This document shows positions 27,639-37,918 of a stretch of DNA of 64,000 nt, piece by piece. Both the position numbers and the translations under genes were made by a program. The stretch comes from Aestuariibacter sp. GS-14 (GTDB lineage: Bacteria > Pseudomonadota > Gammaproteobacteria > Enterobacterales > Alteromonadaceae). The notes beneath the pieces were generated by a model. That model saw only the letters and a list, made by a program, of their open reading frames with translations, did not search any database and was not told where the DNA came from. Within the stretch, counting starts at the first letter, position 1, and each line of letters starts with the position of its first letter. The stretch is taken from the NCBI RefSeq assembly GCF_006494365.1, contig NZ_VHIP01000011.1:62001-126000 (forward strand), given 5' to 3'.

Positions 27639-28919
27639 TTACCCGGCAAGTATGCCAGCCAAAACGTGTGGCAGTTCAGACACTGCAACCGTTACTTGTT
27701 CACCATTATTTCTCAATGGTTTTACAGACACCTGCCCGGCTGCCATTTCTTCACTGCCAATAAGCAATGCAACAACAGCCCCGACTTTGTCTGCGCGCTT
27801 TAATTGTTTTTTAAAGTTACCACCACCGCAGTGCAACATGATGCGCCAATCGGGTTGTTGGTCACGAAGTGCCTCTGCTACCTGACTGGCATACGCCAGT
27901 GTGTCGTCACCCATGGCCGTAACGTAAATCTCGGCCGCAGCATCGGTGGAATTAATTTTTTCCAGGGTTTCGAGCAACAATACCAAGCGCTCCAGACCCA
28001 GAGCGAATCCTACTGCAGGTGCCGCTTTACCGCCCAATTGTTCAACGAGGCCATCATAGCGGCCACCGGCACACACTGTACCTTGTGCGCCAAGGCTGTC
28101 GGTTACCCATTCAAATACCGTGCGATTGTAATAATCCAGACCGCGCACCAGTTTCGGATTAACCTGGTATGGGATGCCTGCTGCGTCCAGAAGTTCACAT
28201 AATTTTTTGAAATGTGTATCAGATTCTTCGTCCAGATGGTCCAGCAACGACGGCGCATTAGCAACCACTTCCTGTACCTGCGGATGTTTGCTATCCAGCA
28301 CTCGCAGCGGGTTGGATTCCAAACGACGAAGCGAATCTTCATCCAGCTGAGATTTATGTTCGCTAAGGTAGGCGGTTAGTGTTTCTTTGTAAGCCTGACG
28401 CGCTTCATTTGATCCCAGAGAGTTAATCTGTAATGACACCGCGCTTTCAATACCGAACAGTTTCCACAATCTGGCCGACAACAGTATGACTTCAGCATCG
28501 ATGTCCGGACCATCCAAACCATAGGTTTCTACACCAAACTGGTGAAACTGGCGATAGCGTCCTTTCTGCGGGCGCTCGTGACGAAACATTGGGCCCATAT
28601 ACCATAAGCGTTGCTGCTGATTGTAAATCAAGCCATGCTCATTTCCGGCACGTACTGCACTGGCGGTACCCTCCGGGCGCAATGTCAGGCTGTCGCCGTT
28701 GCGGTCCTCAAAGGTGTACATTTCTTTTTCAACGATATCCGTTACTTCACCAATCGACCGTTTAAATAAATCGGTACTTTCCACTATTGGCGTGCGTATT
28801 TCCTGATAACCGTAACTGGCCACCACCTGACGGATTGTTGCTTCCACCTGTTGCCATTTACCCGACTCTGTCGGCAGGCAATCATTCATCCCGCGGATAG
28901 CCTGAATTGTCTTCGCCAC
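27639..28919 (-). CDS. hisS: histidyl-tRNA synthetase HisS
   Basis: HisRS charges tRNA-His (a tRNA-His gene lies at 298-374). The 426-residue class II enzyme starts at GTG and shows motif 1 ([19 protein letters not shown]), motif 2 ([13 protein letters not shown] and [17 protein letters not shown]) and the histidine-binding [15 protein letters not shown] with [16 protein letters not shown]-terminal anticodon-binding domain follows. It lies downstream of ispG, separated by a terminator-like hairpin. Confidence 0.98.
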   Translation of the reverse strand: MAKTIQAIRGMNDCLPTESGKWQQVEATIRQVVASYGYQEIRTPIVESTDLFKRSIGEVTDIVEKEMYTFEDRNGDSLTLRPEGTASAVRAGNEHGLIYNQQQRLWYMGPMFRHERPQKGRYRQFHQFGVETYGLDGPDIDAEVILLSARLWKLFGIESAVSLQINSLGSNEARQAYKETLTAYLSEHKSQLDEDSLRRLESNPLRVLDSKHPQVQEVVANAPSLLDHLDEESDTHFKKLCELLDAAGIPYQVNPKLVRGLDYYNRTVFEWVTDSLGAQGTVCAGGRYDGLVEQLGGKAAPAVGFALGLERLVLLLETLEKINSTDAAAEIYVTAMGDDTLAYASQVAEALRDQQPDWRIMLHCGGGNFKKQLKRADKVGAVVALLIGSEEMAAGQVSVKPLRNNGEQVTVAVSELPHVLAGILAG

Positions 28920-28941
28920 TTATTTCTCTCAAGCTTACGTA

Positions 28942-28965
28942 AAAGCCCCGCATTATAGGGGCTTT
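28942..28965 (-). terminator. hairpin terminator between ispG and hisS
   Basis: An 8-bp stem (AAAGCCCC/GGGGCTTT, 8-nt loop), followed on the minus strand by TTTT (counting the T that ends the stem). It probably terminates or attenuates the rodZ-ispG transcript ahead of hisS. A second short palindrome (GCCGATT/AATCGGC) lies just upstream at 28989-29003. Confidence 0.6.
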
Positions 28966-29021
28966 AGCGTTAAACAACAAACTTTCTTGCCGATTAAATC
29001 GGCGTTGAAATCCGGGTAAGT

Positions 29022-30140
29022 CTAGTCTTTGTGTGTCACAGCAATTGCGTTGCGTTCATCCAGCATAGCGGCTTTGGCGCGAATGCGTTTTTCAAGTTGC
29101 TCAACAAGGTCATCGTTGGCTAAACGCTCTTTCTGGCGCTTACCGTCCAGATAAAAACCACTCATGTTGCGCGCACCCGTTAAACCAAGATCAGACACTT
29201 CTGCTTCACCAGGGCCATTCACCACACATCCAATAATAGACACATCCATGGGCGTGAGTACGTCTTCCAAACGCTGTTCCAGTGCGTTGACCGTACTGAT
29301 TACATCAAACTCCTGACGCGAACAGCTTGGGCATGCAATGAAGTTGATGCCTCTTGAACGGATCCGCAGCGATTTCAGGATATCGAAACCCACTTTGATT
29401 TCTTCTACCGGATCGGCTGCCAACGACACGCGCAGCGTATCACCAATACCTTCCGCCAGTAACATTCCCAAACCTACCGCGCTTTTTACCGCACCAGCGC
29501 GCTGTCCGCCAGCTTCTGTAATGCCAAGATGCAATGGCTGATCAATTTCCTTTGCCAGTAAACGGTACGCCCCTACAGCCAGGAATACATCTGACGCTTT
29601 AACCGATACCTTAAACTGATCGAAGTTCAGCTTGTCGAGGATATCAACATGACGCATCGCCGATTCCAACAGGGCTTCCGGTGTTGGCTCGCCGTATTTT
29701 TCCTGCAAATCTCGTTCGAGAGAACCGCCATTGACCCCGATGCGAATCGGAATATTTTTGTCGCGGGCGCAATCCACTACCGACTTAACCCGTTCTATGT
29801 TACCGATATTGCCTGGGTTGATCCGTAAACAATCCACGCCGTATTCCGCTACTTTTAACGCGATCCGGTAATCGAAATGAATATCGGCGATTAACGGCAT
29901 ATCAGTCTGTTGGCGAATCAGCTTAAAGGCTTCTGCAGCCTCCATAGTTGGAATCGACACGCGAACAATTTCACCCCCTACCGCTTTTATCCGATTAATT
30001 TGCGCCACGGTTGCAGCCACATCGGTAGTGGGCGTATTGGTCATTGACTGAACCGCGATTGGCGCACCATCGCCAATCGGTACGTTCCCTACATAAATAC
30101 GCGTAGACTTTCTGCGCTTAATCGGGCTTTCAGCAAACAT
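29022..30140 (-). CDS. ispG: 4-hydroxy-3-methylbut-2-enyl diphosphate synthase IspG (GcpE)
   Basis: IspG is the iron-sulfur enzyme of the MEP isoprenoid pathway that makes HMBPP. The 372-residue protein has the TIM-barrel start ([19 protein letters not shown]), GVNGGSLE, and the Fe4S4 ligands in [10 protein letters not shown] and CVVNGPGEA. As an Fe-S protein it depends on the assembly operon further along the window. Its start overlaps the rodZ stop by 1 nt, and the order rodZ-ispG-hisS is conserved. Confidence 0.98.
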   Translation of the reverse strand: MFAESPIKRRKSTRIYVGNVPIGDGAPIAVQSMTNTPTTDVAATVAQINRIKAVGGEIVRVSIPTMEAAEAFKLIRQQTDMPLIADIHFDYRIALKVAEYGVDCLRINPGNIGNIERVKSVVDCARDKNIPIRIGVNGGSLERDLQEKYGEPTPEALLESAMRHVDILDKLNFDQFKVSVKASDVFLAVGAYRLLAKEIDQPLHLGITEAGGQRAGAVKSAVGLGMLLAEGIGDTLRVSLAADPVEEIKVGFDILKSLRIRSRGINFIACPSCSRQEFDVISTVNALEQRLEDVLTPMDVSIIGCVVNGPGEAEVSDLGLTGARNMSGFYLDGKRQKERLANDDLVEQLEKRIRAKAAMLDERNAIAVTHKD

Positions 30141-31111
30141 TATTGTTCCTGCATTGGTAAATAGAACTTCGCGGTGCGTTTGGGATCAAACCCCGACATG
30201 TCAACCGCATCACCATCGTAATCAATTTGCACTACATGTGGTGCACCCAGCGTTACTTCAAACGGGGGAATGCCTGAAACCGACATCACATATCCCTTTG
30301 CTTTGATACCAAATGCTAAGGCTTCACCAGTTGAATCGGTTACGTTTACCCAGCAATCATTAGTAAAGGTAAAGGTTAATCCGATAGTAGTTACTTCAGG
30401 TATTGATTCGCTTTGCGTTTCTACAGGCTGGTCAGTGTCAGTATCAACCGACAGCCCATAGTCAGCTGGGGTTCCCTCGGCGCTGTCACCTGAATAATCA
30501 TTAGTACTTTCCGGCGAGGCGATTTCATCTTCTGTGTAGGTGAGAGTGTTGTCTGTCTCATCACTGAATTCATTTGCTTCGCCAGAATCATCACCTGTTT
30601 GTGTATCAGTATACTGGTTATTTGCCGCAGGCTTTGCTTTGGGAACGGCGGTTGTAGGTGTTGTTGAGGATGAAAAATCTGTTTCGTTAGCAGGCTGCTG
30701 ATACCACCACACCACCACTCCAGCCAGTAAAATAATGGCAATAATATACGTAACCATCATCCAGCGATCGTCATGAGCCTGTTTAGCTACACGTTTCGAA
30801 AAGCTCTGTAACTTAGCCGGTGGCTTGGGCGCCGTGTGGTATTTTTCAAATAATGAAATTAATTCTTCCGACTTTAAACCAACATTTTTGGCGTATAAAC
30901 GCACGTACCCCTTAATAAAGGTTACCGACGTATTTTCATCCAACCGGTTGTCTTCGAGGTCTGAAATAATATTGACGCGCAGAAACAACTTATCGGCAAT
31001 AGCTTGTTGCGATAACCCCAGTTTTTCGCGGGCTTCACGTAAAACCTGTCCCGGGCTTGGCGTTGCCGGCACGTGCTGTTCATCAGCTTCTAGCAGCTGC
31101 TCTTTGTCCAT
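30140..31111 (-). CDS. rodZ: cell-shape protein RodZ
   Basis: RodZ links MreB to the membrane and the elongasome. The 323-residue protein has an N-terminal helix-turn-helix domain (about residues 18-85, [22 protein letters not shown]), a single membrane segment (about 118-137), an acidic Thr/Ser/Asp-rich periplasmic linker and a C-terminal DUF4115 beta domain containing [16 protein letters not shown]. It follows pilF by 13 nt and precedes ispG, matching other gammaproteobacteria. Confidence 0.95.
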   Translation of the reverse strand: MDKEQLLEADEQHVPATPSPGQVLREAREKLGLSQQAIADKLFLRVNIISDLEDNRLDENTSVTFIKGYVRLYAKNVGLKSEELISLFEKYHTAPKPPAKLQSFSKRVAKQAHDDRWMMVTYIIAIILLAGVVVWWYQQPANETDFSSSTTPTTAVPKAKPAANNQYTDTQTGDDSGEANEFSDETDNTLTYTEDEIASPESTNDYSGDSAEGTPADYGLSVDTDTDQPVETQSESIPEVTTIGLTFTFTNDCWVNVTDSTGEALAFGIKAKGYVMSVSGIPPFEVTLGAPHVVQIDYDGDAVDMSGFDPKRTAKFYLPMQEQ

Positions 31112-31124
31112 TTATTTACCCAGA

Positions 31125-32276
31125 TTACTGTGTCTGTTCAGCTGGCGGCACCAGCCATAATTTTGTTCCAATTTTGATATCCCCGTTGTTACCGAGGTTG
31201 TTCCAGGCTTTCAGGGTATCAAGTTTTATATTGTATTTCAGTGACAAACGATAAAGGTTTTCTTTCGGCTGGACGATGTGATATTTCACTGTATCACTAT
31301 CAACATTTTCAGCAACAGAACCGCTATTCGTGCTTTCACTAATTTGAGCAACCGCAGTCTCAGGGGCTAACTGTGTTTGTACAGTTTCATCTTCATTCTG
31401 TGTTGCGGGCTCCTGCATATCAGCATCGTCTGATTTGCTTGCCTTCAGTGCGTCTATACCTACCGATACCGGCTCTTCAACTCGCTGCGGTTTGGTTTTT
31501 ACTTTGATAACCGGCTGTGGCAACTTTTGCTGCTTATCGATATACAATTTAGTTAACGGGCTGTCGGGATACATGGTGAGCAGCATGTCACCGTAACCGT
31601 TTGCCGTGAGGAGATCACCTTTACCCGTCGCAATTTCAATAGCTAACCATAGCGAATCGGGTGACACACGAGCGACTTTTTCGTATTTGCGGAGCGTTTG
31701 TTCAGCCAACTCGTACTGTTCGGTGGCGACGTACATTTCAGTGAGAATAAATAAGGTTTTGGCTCTGCCAGGCTGATGCTTAAGTGCACTGTTCAGATAA
31801 TCAATGGCATCTTCCCCTTGCCCCTGACTTTGTGCACACAACGCCATATTTTCATAGGTGGCGGCAGAATTAGCGTACTGACGGGAATTTACAGCCTGCA
31901 GGAAAAAGGTTTTGGCTGCCTCGTAATCGCCTTGCTGGCACAAAAACGCGCCATAGCTATTGGCAATATCGGCATTGCGCGGTGCCAGGCTCATAGCGGT
32001 TTCGTAAGCTTCTCTGGCGCGTTCAGCCTCACCCACAACCTGATAATAATACGCCAGGCCAAAATGCGTATCGGCCAATCTGGGCGCAAACGACAAGGCT
32101 TTGTCCAGATTCATTTTAGCCTGGGTATAGTTGCCGTTTTTTAAATAGGTTAACCCCAGAGAAATACGTGTTTTCGCCGCTTCACTCTGATCAAACTCGG
32201 TACTGAAATTACCGCCCTGATTTTCGCTTACACAACCAGACAGCCATAGCAGTGCTACTAACGTTAATATTCTCAT
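31125..32276 (-). CDS. pilF: type IV pilus biogenesis lipoprotein PilF/PilW with C-terminal LysM domain
   Basis: PilF is the outer-membrane pilotin that places the PilQ secretin. The 383-residue protein has a lipobox LSGC (Cys15), TPR repeats over about residues 35-235 (NYTQAKMNLDKALSFAP, AERAREAYETAMSLAP, and so on), a disordered Glu/Thr/Gln-rich linker and a C-terminal LysM module (YHIVQPKENLYRLSLKYNI to about residue 378). Classical PilF is about 250 residues and stops after the TPRs, so the LysM extension would add peptidoglycan binding. It lies between rlmN and rodZ, the normal pilF position. No other pilus genes are in the window. Confidence 0.92.
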   Translation of the reverse strand: MRILTLVALLWLSGCVSENQGGNFSTEFDQSEAAKTRISLGLTYLKNGNYTQAKMNLDKALSFAPRLADTHFGLAYYYQVVGEAERAREAYETAMSLAPRNADIANSYGAFLCQQGDYEAAKTFFLQAVNSRQYANSAATYENMALCAQSQGQGEDAIDYLNSALKHQPGRAKTLFILTEMYVATEQYELAEQTLRKYEKVARVSPDSLWLAIEIATGKGDLLTANGYGDMLLTMYPDSPLTKLYIDKQQKLPQPVIKVKTKPQRVEEPVSVGIDALKASKSDDADMQEPATQNEDETVQTQLAPETAVAQISESTNSGSVAENVDSDTVKYHIVQPKENLYRLSLKYNIKLDTLKAWNNLGNNGDIKIGTKLWLVPPAEQTQ

Positions 32277-32306
32277 TGCGGGCGTTAACCTCTTTTATCT
32301 TTTGTA

Positions 32307-33425
32307 TTAATGAGACATCTTCACCGAAATCGACTCGCCCTTCATCTGTTTTTTTAACATCCGTTTGGTGCGGTCAACCACGTCGCCCACTAATTGGCCG
32401 CAAGCAGCGTCAATATCGTCGCCCCGGGTCTTGCGCACAATCACGGTAAAGCCATATTCCATCAACACTTTGGCGAATCGGTCGATGCGTGAATTACTGG
32501 AACAAGTATAAGGTGAACCTGGATAAGGATTAAATGGGATCAGATTAATTTTACTGGGTGTTTCCTTTAACACTTTTGCCAGTTGATGTGCATGGTCGGT
32601 TGAATCATTGATTTGATTCAGCATTACGTATTCAACAGTCACCCTGCCCTGATTGGCTTTTGACTTACTTAAATAACGGCGCACACCAGCAAGGAAGGTT
32701 TCGATGTTGTATTTTTTGTTGATTGGTACGATTTCGTTGCGCAGCTCGTCATTGGGTGCGTGCAATGAAATAGCCAGCGCTACATCAATCTGGTCACCGA
32801 GCATATCGAGTGCAGGTACTACACCTGAGGTACTTAAGGTCACACGACGTTTGGATAAACCAAATCCAAAGTCATCCATCATGATGTCCATTGCTGGCAC
32901 GACGTTTTTCAAATTCAGTAGTGGCTCACCCATGCCCATCATAACCACGTTAGTGATTGGACGTTTAGCACTGTCTTTTGACAGGCCCAGTGTTGTGGCT
33001 ACACGCCACACCTGACCAATAATTTCGCTTACCGACAAGTTGCGATTGAATCCCTGCTGCGCGGTTGAACAGAACGTACATTCCAATGCACATCCAACCT
33101 GTGACGAAACGCACAGTGTTGCACGCTCAGTTTCGGGTATCCAAACCGTTTCTACTTCCTGACCACCTTCTAAACGGAGGGCAAACTTTATGGTGCCGTC
33201 GGTTGCGTTTTGCTGATACGCAATTTCCGGTGCAACCACCTCACAGTGTTCAATGAGCTTCGCGCGCAGATGTTTATTCAGATTACTCATCTGTTCAAAA
33301 TCGCTGACGCCTTGCTGATAGATCCACTTCATGACCTGATCTGCACGGAAAGGCTTTTCGCCCATTTCAGCGAAAAATTCGCGCATTCCCTGCCGATTTA
33401 AATTTAATAAATTTGTTTTAGCCAT
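32307..33425 (-). CDS. rlmN: dual-specificity 23S rRNA/tRNA adenine-C2 methyltransferase RlmN
   Basis: RlmN is a radical-SAM enzyme that methylates A2503 of 23S rRNA and A37 of some tRNAs. The 372-residue protein has the CxxxCxxC cluster motif at Cys112, Cys116 and Cys119 ([15 protein letters not shown]), the SAM-binding GMGEPLLN and a C-terminal [15 protein letters not shown] with the catalytic cysteine. Its iron-sulfur cluster again links it to the suf genes. It lies between ndk and pilF as in relatives. Confidence 0.97.
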   Translation of the reverse strand: MAKTNLLNLNRQGMREFFAEMGEKPFRADQVMKWIYQQGVSDFEQMSNLNKHLRAKLIEHCEVVAPEIAYQQNATDGTIKFALRLEGGQEVETVWIPETERATLCVSSQVGCALECTFCSTAQQGFNRNLSVSEIIGQVWRVATTLGLSKDSAKRPITNVVMMGMGEPLLNLKNVVPAMDIMMDDFGFGLSKRRVTLSTSGVVPALDMLGDQIDVALAISLHAPNDELRNEIVPINKKYNIETFLAGVRRYLSKSKANQGRVTVEYVMLNQINDSTDHAHQLAKVLKETPSKINLIPFNPYPGSPYTCSSNSRIDRFAKVLMEYGFTVIVRKTRGDDIDAACGQLVGDVVDRTKRMLKKQMKGESISVKMSH

Positions 33426-33506
33426 AAAGCAATTAACCTACTGTGAACATAGTTAAGGTTGCAACCTGCATAGGATACCATGGGATAACCCATGACGCAC
33501 AGACGC

Positions 33507-33530
33507 AAAAGGGAGCCTAAGCTCCCTTTT
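33507..33530 (-). terminator. intrinsic terminator of ndk
   Basis: A 10-bp perfect stem (AAAAGGGAGC/GCTCCCTTTT, loop of 4) just after the ndk stop. The minus-strand T-run is contributed by the end of the stem. It separates ndk from rlmN. Confidence 0.75.
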
Positions 33531-33548
33531 TAATCAGAACCTGGCAAC

Positions 33549-33980
33549 TTAGCGAGTGCGTGGGCAGATCTCTTCTTCAGAGAAGAAGTAAGCGATTTCG
33601 CGAGCAGCAGATTCAGGCGCATCTGAACCGTGAACAGCGTTCTCGTCGATAGACACCGCGTAGTCAGCGCGCAGAGTACCTGCAGCTGCATCAGCTGGGT
33701 TAGTTGCACCCATAATTTCACGGTTTTTAACCACTGCGTTTTCGCCTTCTAACACCTGAACCATAACCGGACCAGACGTCATAAACGCAACCAGAGCACC
33801 AAAGAAAGGACGCTCTTTGTGTTCTGCGTAGAAACCTTCTGCTTGTTCTTTGCTCATATGAACCATTTTAGAAGCAACGATGCGCAGACCAGCAGATTCA
33901 AAACGATTGTAGATTGCACCGATTACGTTTTTAGCAACGGCATCAGGCTTAATAATTGAAAAAGTACGCTCAAGAGCCAT
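33549..33980 (-). CDS. ndk: nucleoside diphosphate kinase Ndk
   Basis: Ndk balances nucleoside triphosphate pools by transferring phosphate through an active-site histidine. The 143-residue protein begins [12 protein letters not shown] and carries the active-site motif [12 protein letters not shown] near residue 115, both diagnostic. It is monocistronic by appearance, with its own terminator. Confidence 0.98.
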   Translation of the reverse strand: MALERTFSIIKPDAVAKNVIGAIYNRFESAGLRIVASKMVHMSKEQAEGFYAEHKERPFFGALVAFMTSGPVMVQVLEGENAVVKNREIMGATNPADAAAGTLRADYAVSIDENAVHGSDAPESAAREIAYFFSEEEICPRTR

Positions 33981-34038
33981 CTTCTGTCTCCGGTTGTAAT
34001 AGTAAAAATTTGGCCGCGAATTATAGGCAATCTTTTAC

Positions 34039-34058
34039 GCTGTGCCTAGGGGCACAGC
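34039..34058. terminator. short hairpin between sufE and ndk
   Basis: An 8-bp perfect stem (GCTGTGCC/GGCACAGC, loop of 4) about 40 nt past the sufE stop. No T-run follows on the minus strand, so it would be a Rho-assisted end or RNA-stabilising element of the Fe-S operon at best. Confidence 0.35.
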
Positions 34059-34099
34059 AACAAATATCAAAAAATCTTCACAATACGCGCGAAGGTCGT

Positions 34100-34510
34100 T
34101 CAGGCAGTTTGTTTTGCCAGTGTTTGTATTTTACCCACGATCGAGCGCAAGCCATTGCCACGGGTAGGAGAAATATGACGTTCAAGGTCCAGCGCCTCGA
34201 AATAGCCGTCGATGTCGAAATCCAGAATCTGTTGCGGCGTTTTATCGTTGTAAGCTGCCATCACCAGCGCTAACAAGCCATGCACGATGACTGCATCGCT
34301 GTCTGCATCAAAATGCAGTTTGCCTTCGTTTACCGACGTAACCAGCCACACGCTGCTTTGGCAACCTTTTACCAGGCGCTCGGGCGTTTTTTGTTCGTCC
34401 TGCAAACGCGGTAACGCTTTGCCTAAATCAATGATGTACTGATAACGCTGTTCCCAATCGTCAAAAAAGGCTAAATCTTCAATGATTTCTTCGCTTGATG
34501 GTAATGCCAT
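34100..34510 (-). CDS. sufE: cysteine desulfuration protein SufE
   Basis: SufE accepts persulfide sulfur from SufS and passes it to SufB. The 136-residue protein contains the acceptor cysteine in VKGCQSSVWL (about residue 50) and the ISPTRGNGLRSIV segment typical of SufE. It is the last gene of the Fe-S operon, after sufT; the 25-nt gap fits co-transcription. Confidence 0.95.
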   Translation of the reverse strand: MALPSSEEIIEDLAFFDDWEQRYQYIIDLGKALPRLQDEQKTPERLVKGCQSSVWLVTSVNEGKLHFDADSDAVIVHGLLALVMAAYNDKTPQQILDFDIDGYFEALDLERHISPTRGNGLRSIVGKIQTLAKQTA

Positions 34511-34535
34511 AGTCAGGAGTTACTTATTTTGCTAA

Positions 34536-35069
34536 TTAAAAAAACAGACCGGCTTCGAGCTGTGCTTCTTCGCTCATCATCTCTCTGGACCATGGCGGGT
34601 CGAAGACCAGTTCTACTTTTACCGACTTCACATGCGGTACCAGACCAACGCGGTATTCAACATCCCCAACCAGCACAGGCCCCATTCCGCAGCCTGGCGC
34701 AGTGAGAGTCATATCTATGGTGACGGCGCCTTGCTCCTGTTCCAGTCTTACCGCATAAATCAAACCCAGCGACACCAGGTTGATTGGAATTTCCGGATCG
34801 TAGATAGTTTCCAGCGCATCCCATACCTGTCGCTCGGCGATGCGTCCATCTGTTGGCACGTCAAAATCAAGTTGCTGAGGCTTACGGCCAATGGCATCGG
34901 CATCAGTACCGTCAATACGCAGCATGTTACCACGCCAGGTAACCGTATAATTGCCACCTAAATCCTGGGTGAGATTAACAAACTCACCAGCGGGGATCAT
35001 GACCTTTTCGCCAGAAGGGACTTTGCGTGACCGCACTTCACGCTCGGTCACCACCATTTTTTGCTTCAT
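34536..35069 (-). CDS. sufT: Fe-S cluster assembly protein SufT
   Basis: A 177-residue protein whose C-terminal half is a DUF59/MIP18 domain (WDALETIYDPEIPINLVSLGLIY, LTAPGCGMGPVL with the conserved cysteine, and FDPPWSREMMSEEA). Its N-terminal half carries the SufT-type beta segment. SufT helps mature certain Fe-S proteins; its exact step is not settled. It lies between sufA and sufE with short gaps in the operon. Confidence 0.93.
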   Translation of the reverse strand: MKQKMVVTEREVRSRKVPSGEKVMIPAGEFVNLTQDLGGNYTVTWRGNMLRIDGTDADAIGRKPQQLDFDVPTDGRIAERQVWDALETIYDPEIPINLVSLGLIYAVRLEQEQGAVTIDMTLTAPGCGMGPVLVGDVEYRVGLVPHVKSVKVELVFDPPWSREMMSEEAQLEAGLFF

Positions 35070-35078
35070 TGTGTCTGG

Positions 35079-35435
35079 TTATCCAACATTAAAGCTTTCG
35101 CCACAACCACATTCATCCACAACGTTGGGGTTATGGTATTTGATCACCCCGTTCACACCTTCGTGCACGAAATCGATTTCCGTGTTGCGAATAAGTTGCA
35201 GTGCGTCTTTCGCCACAGCAACAGTGAGTACATCTGATACGTGGAGTATTTCGTCGTCTGCTTTACTCGCATCGGCGAAATCCAGTACATAGGCATAGCC
35301 TGTGCAACCACTGACCTTGGTAGACAAACGAATGATCTTGCCGGGTTGCTTGGCAAGCTTGGATTCAAAGTGTTTAATGGCGCTTTCAGTAAGGGTTACC
35401 ACATCCTGACTGGGCACAAACGTTTCAACGGTCAT
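35079..35435 (-). CDS. sufA: A-type Fe-S carrier protein SufA
   Basis: A 118-residue HesB/IscA-family carrier that receives clusters from SufBC2D and delivers them to targets. The three ligand cysteines are in VSGCTGYAY and DECGCGESF near the C-terminus. Its place within the suf operon favours SufA over IscA or ErpA, which sequence alone would not fully separate. Confidence 0.93.
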   Translation of the reverse strand: MTVETFVPSQDVVTLTESAIKHFESKLAKQPGKIIRLSTKVSGCTGYAYVLDFADASKADDEILHVSDVLTVAVAKDALQLIRNTEIDFVHEGVNGVIKYHNPNVVDECGCGESFNVG

Positions 35436-35447
35436 TGTATGCTCCTG

Positions 35448-36665
35448 TTAAGCCAACATGCTTTGCGCCTTGCGAAGCGCAACAAAGAATGCGTCAACTT
35501 CATCAAGGGTGTTGTATAAAGAAAATGATGCCCGCGCGGTACCATTAATACCCAAACGGTTCATCAGCGGCTGCGCGCAGTTGTCACCAGTGCGGATAGC
35601 CACACCCTGACGATCTAAAATAAAGCCAATATCTGCCGGATGCGCGTTATCCATTACAAAACTCAGAATGCCCACTTTATTCGGCGCCGTTCCGATCAAA
35701 CGCATCCCTTCAATGTTTCGGGCCTGTAACATAGCAGATTCAATCAAGGCCTTTTCGTGTGCTTGTACTGCAGCCAAATCAAGCGAGCCAAACCATTCAA
35801 CCGCCGCGCCTAAACCAATAGCACCAGCAATATGCGGTGTACCCGCTTCCAGTCGCAGTGGCAAAGCGCCCCAACTGGCAGACTGATAGCTCACTTCGGC
35901 GATCATTTCGCCTCCAGTCATCCATACTGGCCAGTCTTCCAGCACAGACCTACGCCCCCACAGCACACCAATGCCGGTAGGGCCAAACAGTTTGTGGCCG
36001 GAAAACGCGTAAAAATCACAACCCAGGTCCTGCACGTCAACGCCGCCATGAGCAATGCCCTGAGCGCCATCAACCAGCACCAGAGCATCGTAACGCTTAG
36101 CCATGGCAACCAGGTCTTTTACCGGGTTCAGCGTTCCCAGCGCATTAGATACGTGCGGGAAGGCTACCATACGGGTATTTGGCCCCAGGTAGCTTTGGAA
36201 TGTCTCGATATCCAACTCGCCGTTATCAAAGATAGGTGCTACACGCAACGTGGCGCCACTTTGAATACAGGCTTGTTGCCAGGTAACCAGGTTAGCGTGG
36301 TGTTCCATTTCGGTTACCACTACTTCGTCACCGGCTTCCAGCTGTTTGGCCAGGCCATGGGCAACTAAATTAATACCTTCGGTGGTACCCGCAGTCCAGA
36401 TCACTTCTTCGCGACTGTTTGCATTAATAAACGCCGCCACCTGATCACGCGCTTTTTCATATCGGCGAGTAGCTTCATCCGATAATTTGTGTGCTCCGCG
36501 ATGAACGTTTGCATTAGTTTGCGTGTAAAAGCTCATCAGTGCGTCAATAACCGCCTGTGGCTTTTGCGTTGTCGCTGCGTTATCCAGATAAATCAGAGGC
36601 TTGCCGTCAACCTGTTGCGACAAAATAGGGAATTGCGCACGTACCGCCTGAACATCGAAGCTCAT
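35448..36665 (-). CDS. sufS: cysteine desulfurase SufS (group II)
   Basis: A PLP enzyme releasing sulfur from cysteine for SufE/SufB. The 405-residue protein shows YLDNAATTQKP at the start, the PLP lysine in SGHKLFGPTGIG, and the catalytic cysteine in RTGDNCAQPLM, where the group II short loop is seen. Its start overlaps sufD by 4 nt. It is the second desulfurase of this operon, along with an IscS-type enzyme at 40389-41567. Confidence 0.97.
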   Translation of the reverse strand: MSFDVQAVRAQFPILSQQVDGKPLIYLDNAATTQKPQAVIDALMSFYTQTNANVHRGAHKLSDEATRRYEKARDQVAAFINANSREEVIWTAGTTEGINLVAHGLAKQLEAGDEVVVTEMEHHANLVTWQQACIQSGATLRVAPIFDNGELDIETFQSYLGPNTRMVAFPHVSNALGTLNPVKDLVAMAKRYDALVLVDGAQGIAHGGVDVQDLGCDFYAFSGHKLFGPTGIGVLWGRRSVLEDWPVWMTGGEMIAEVSYQSASWGALPLRLEAGTPHIAGAIGLGAAVEWFGSLDLAAVQAHEKALIESAMLQARNIEGMRLIGTAPNKVGILSFVMDNAHPADIGFILDRQGVAIRTGDNCAQPLMNRLGINGTARASFSLYNTLDEVDAFFVALRKAQSMLA

Positions 36666-37918
36666 TTGACCTCCATGCTGACAAAGCGCTCACGTAAAGA
36701 GTGCAGTAACCAATCGCTGATTGCGATATTTGGAATTTGGGTGATTAATTCCTGAATAAATCCAAAATTCAGCATAATCAACGCCTGACTACGGCTGATA
36801 CCGCGCGTTAGCAGGTAGTACAAAGCCTTCTCTTCAATTTCTGCAACGGTAGCGCCGTGAGCACAGCGCACGTCGTCTGCGTAAATTTCCAGCTCGGGCT
36901 TTGTATTGATGATAGCGCGGCGGGATAACAACAAATTTCGGTTATTCAGTTCCGCCAGGGTTTTCTGTGCATTGCGATGAATGTGAATACGGCCGTTAAA
37001 TACCGCTTTGGCGCGATCACCCACAATTCCACGCGCATTTTCTTCGGTGGTACAATTCGGTACGGCGTGCTCAATGGTGGAGTGCAGGTCGAAAAGCTCA
37101 CCTTCTGCCAGCAAATAAATGGCGTTTACGTTGGCATTCGCAAATTCACCTGTGTATTCCACGTCCACGTCCAGACGCGACAACACACTGCCGTAACCCA
37201 CAATATTACTGGTAAGCTGCGCTTTCTCACCCACCTTGAAGTGGCAACTGCCTACGTGCATGGCTTGCTGTGTATACATGGCAAATCGATAGTGCTCTAA
37301 CTGCGCCTGCGCGTCTAACACGTATTCGCTTACGAATGTATTCAGGCTGTCTGCATCGCCGAAGCCATCTTCAATAATGGCGACTTTGGCACCTGATTCG
37401 ACATGCACCAATACACGTAAGTGCTGATCACCTACGCTCGCTGCAAGCTGTGACAATCGAATGGGCGTATCAATAACCGTGTTAGCAGGTACGTGAATAT
37501 ACACGCCTTCTGTCATCAGGGCGTCGTTTACCTGCCCGAACAAATGATGTGATGGCTTAACCTGACTCAACAGTGCTTTGATAGTGGCCTGCTGTTCTGT
37601 ATTGGCATTTGAGAACAAAGTAAACGTAAGCCCGGCGGGCACACTACCTTGTTGTGCTGCTAACTTATTGCCCGCAAACGACACACTGTAAGCGTCGAGT
37701 CCATCGATAACCGGTGCTGAACCATGTTGTTCAACTGCGGCAGCCAGACTCACACTGCGCTTTTCTACCGGTAACAGAGGCGTAAATCGCCAGGCTTCCT
37801 GACGGCGCACTGGCCATTTAATATTCGCTAGTGCTTCGGTTGCCTGCTGACGGTGACCAGCCAACCAGTCGGTTTGACGTTGGCCTTCAGCAATTACTTC
37901 TGACAGCCACTGGCTCAT
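36662..37918 (-). CDS. sufD: Fe-S assembly scaffold subunit SufD
   Basis: SufD forms the SufBC2D scaffold with SufB and SufC and assists iron acquisition. The 418-residue protein shares the SufB/SufD beta-helix core and ends with the RCAHGATVAEIEEKALYYLLTRGIS block typical of SufD. It overlaps sufC upstream and sufS downstream by 4 nt each, so translation is tightly coupled. Confidence 0.96.
   Translation of the reverse strand: MSQWLSEVIAEGQRQTDWLAGHRQQATEALANIKWPVRRQEAWRFTPLLPVEKRSVSLAAAVEQHGSAPVIDGLDAYSVSFAGNKLAAQQGSVPAGLTFTLFSNANTEQQATIKALLSQVKPSHHLFGQVNDALMTEGVYIHVPANTVIDTPIRLSQLAASVGDQHLRVLVHVESGAKVAIIEDGFGDADSLNTFVSEYVLDAQAQLEHYRFAMYTQQAMHVGSCHFKVGEKAQLTSNIVGYGSVLSRLDVDVEYTGEFANANVNAIYLLAEGELFDLHSTIEHAVPNCTTEENARGIVGDRAKAVFNGRIHIHRNAQKTLAELNNRNLLLSRRAIINTKPELEIYADDVRCAHGATVAEIEEKALYYLLTRGISRSQALIMLNFGFIQELITQIPNIAISDWLLHSLRERFVSMEVK

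Noticed and set aside
35832-36368. 178-codon plus-strand open frame opposite sufS
   Set aside because: Shadow of a conserved desulfurase; no start signal or similarity.
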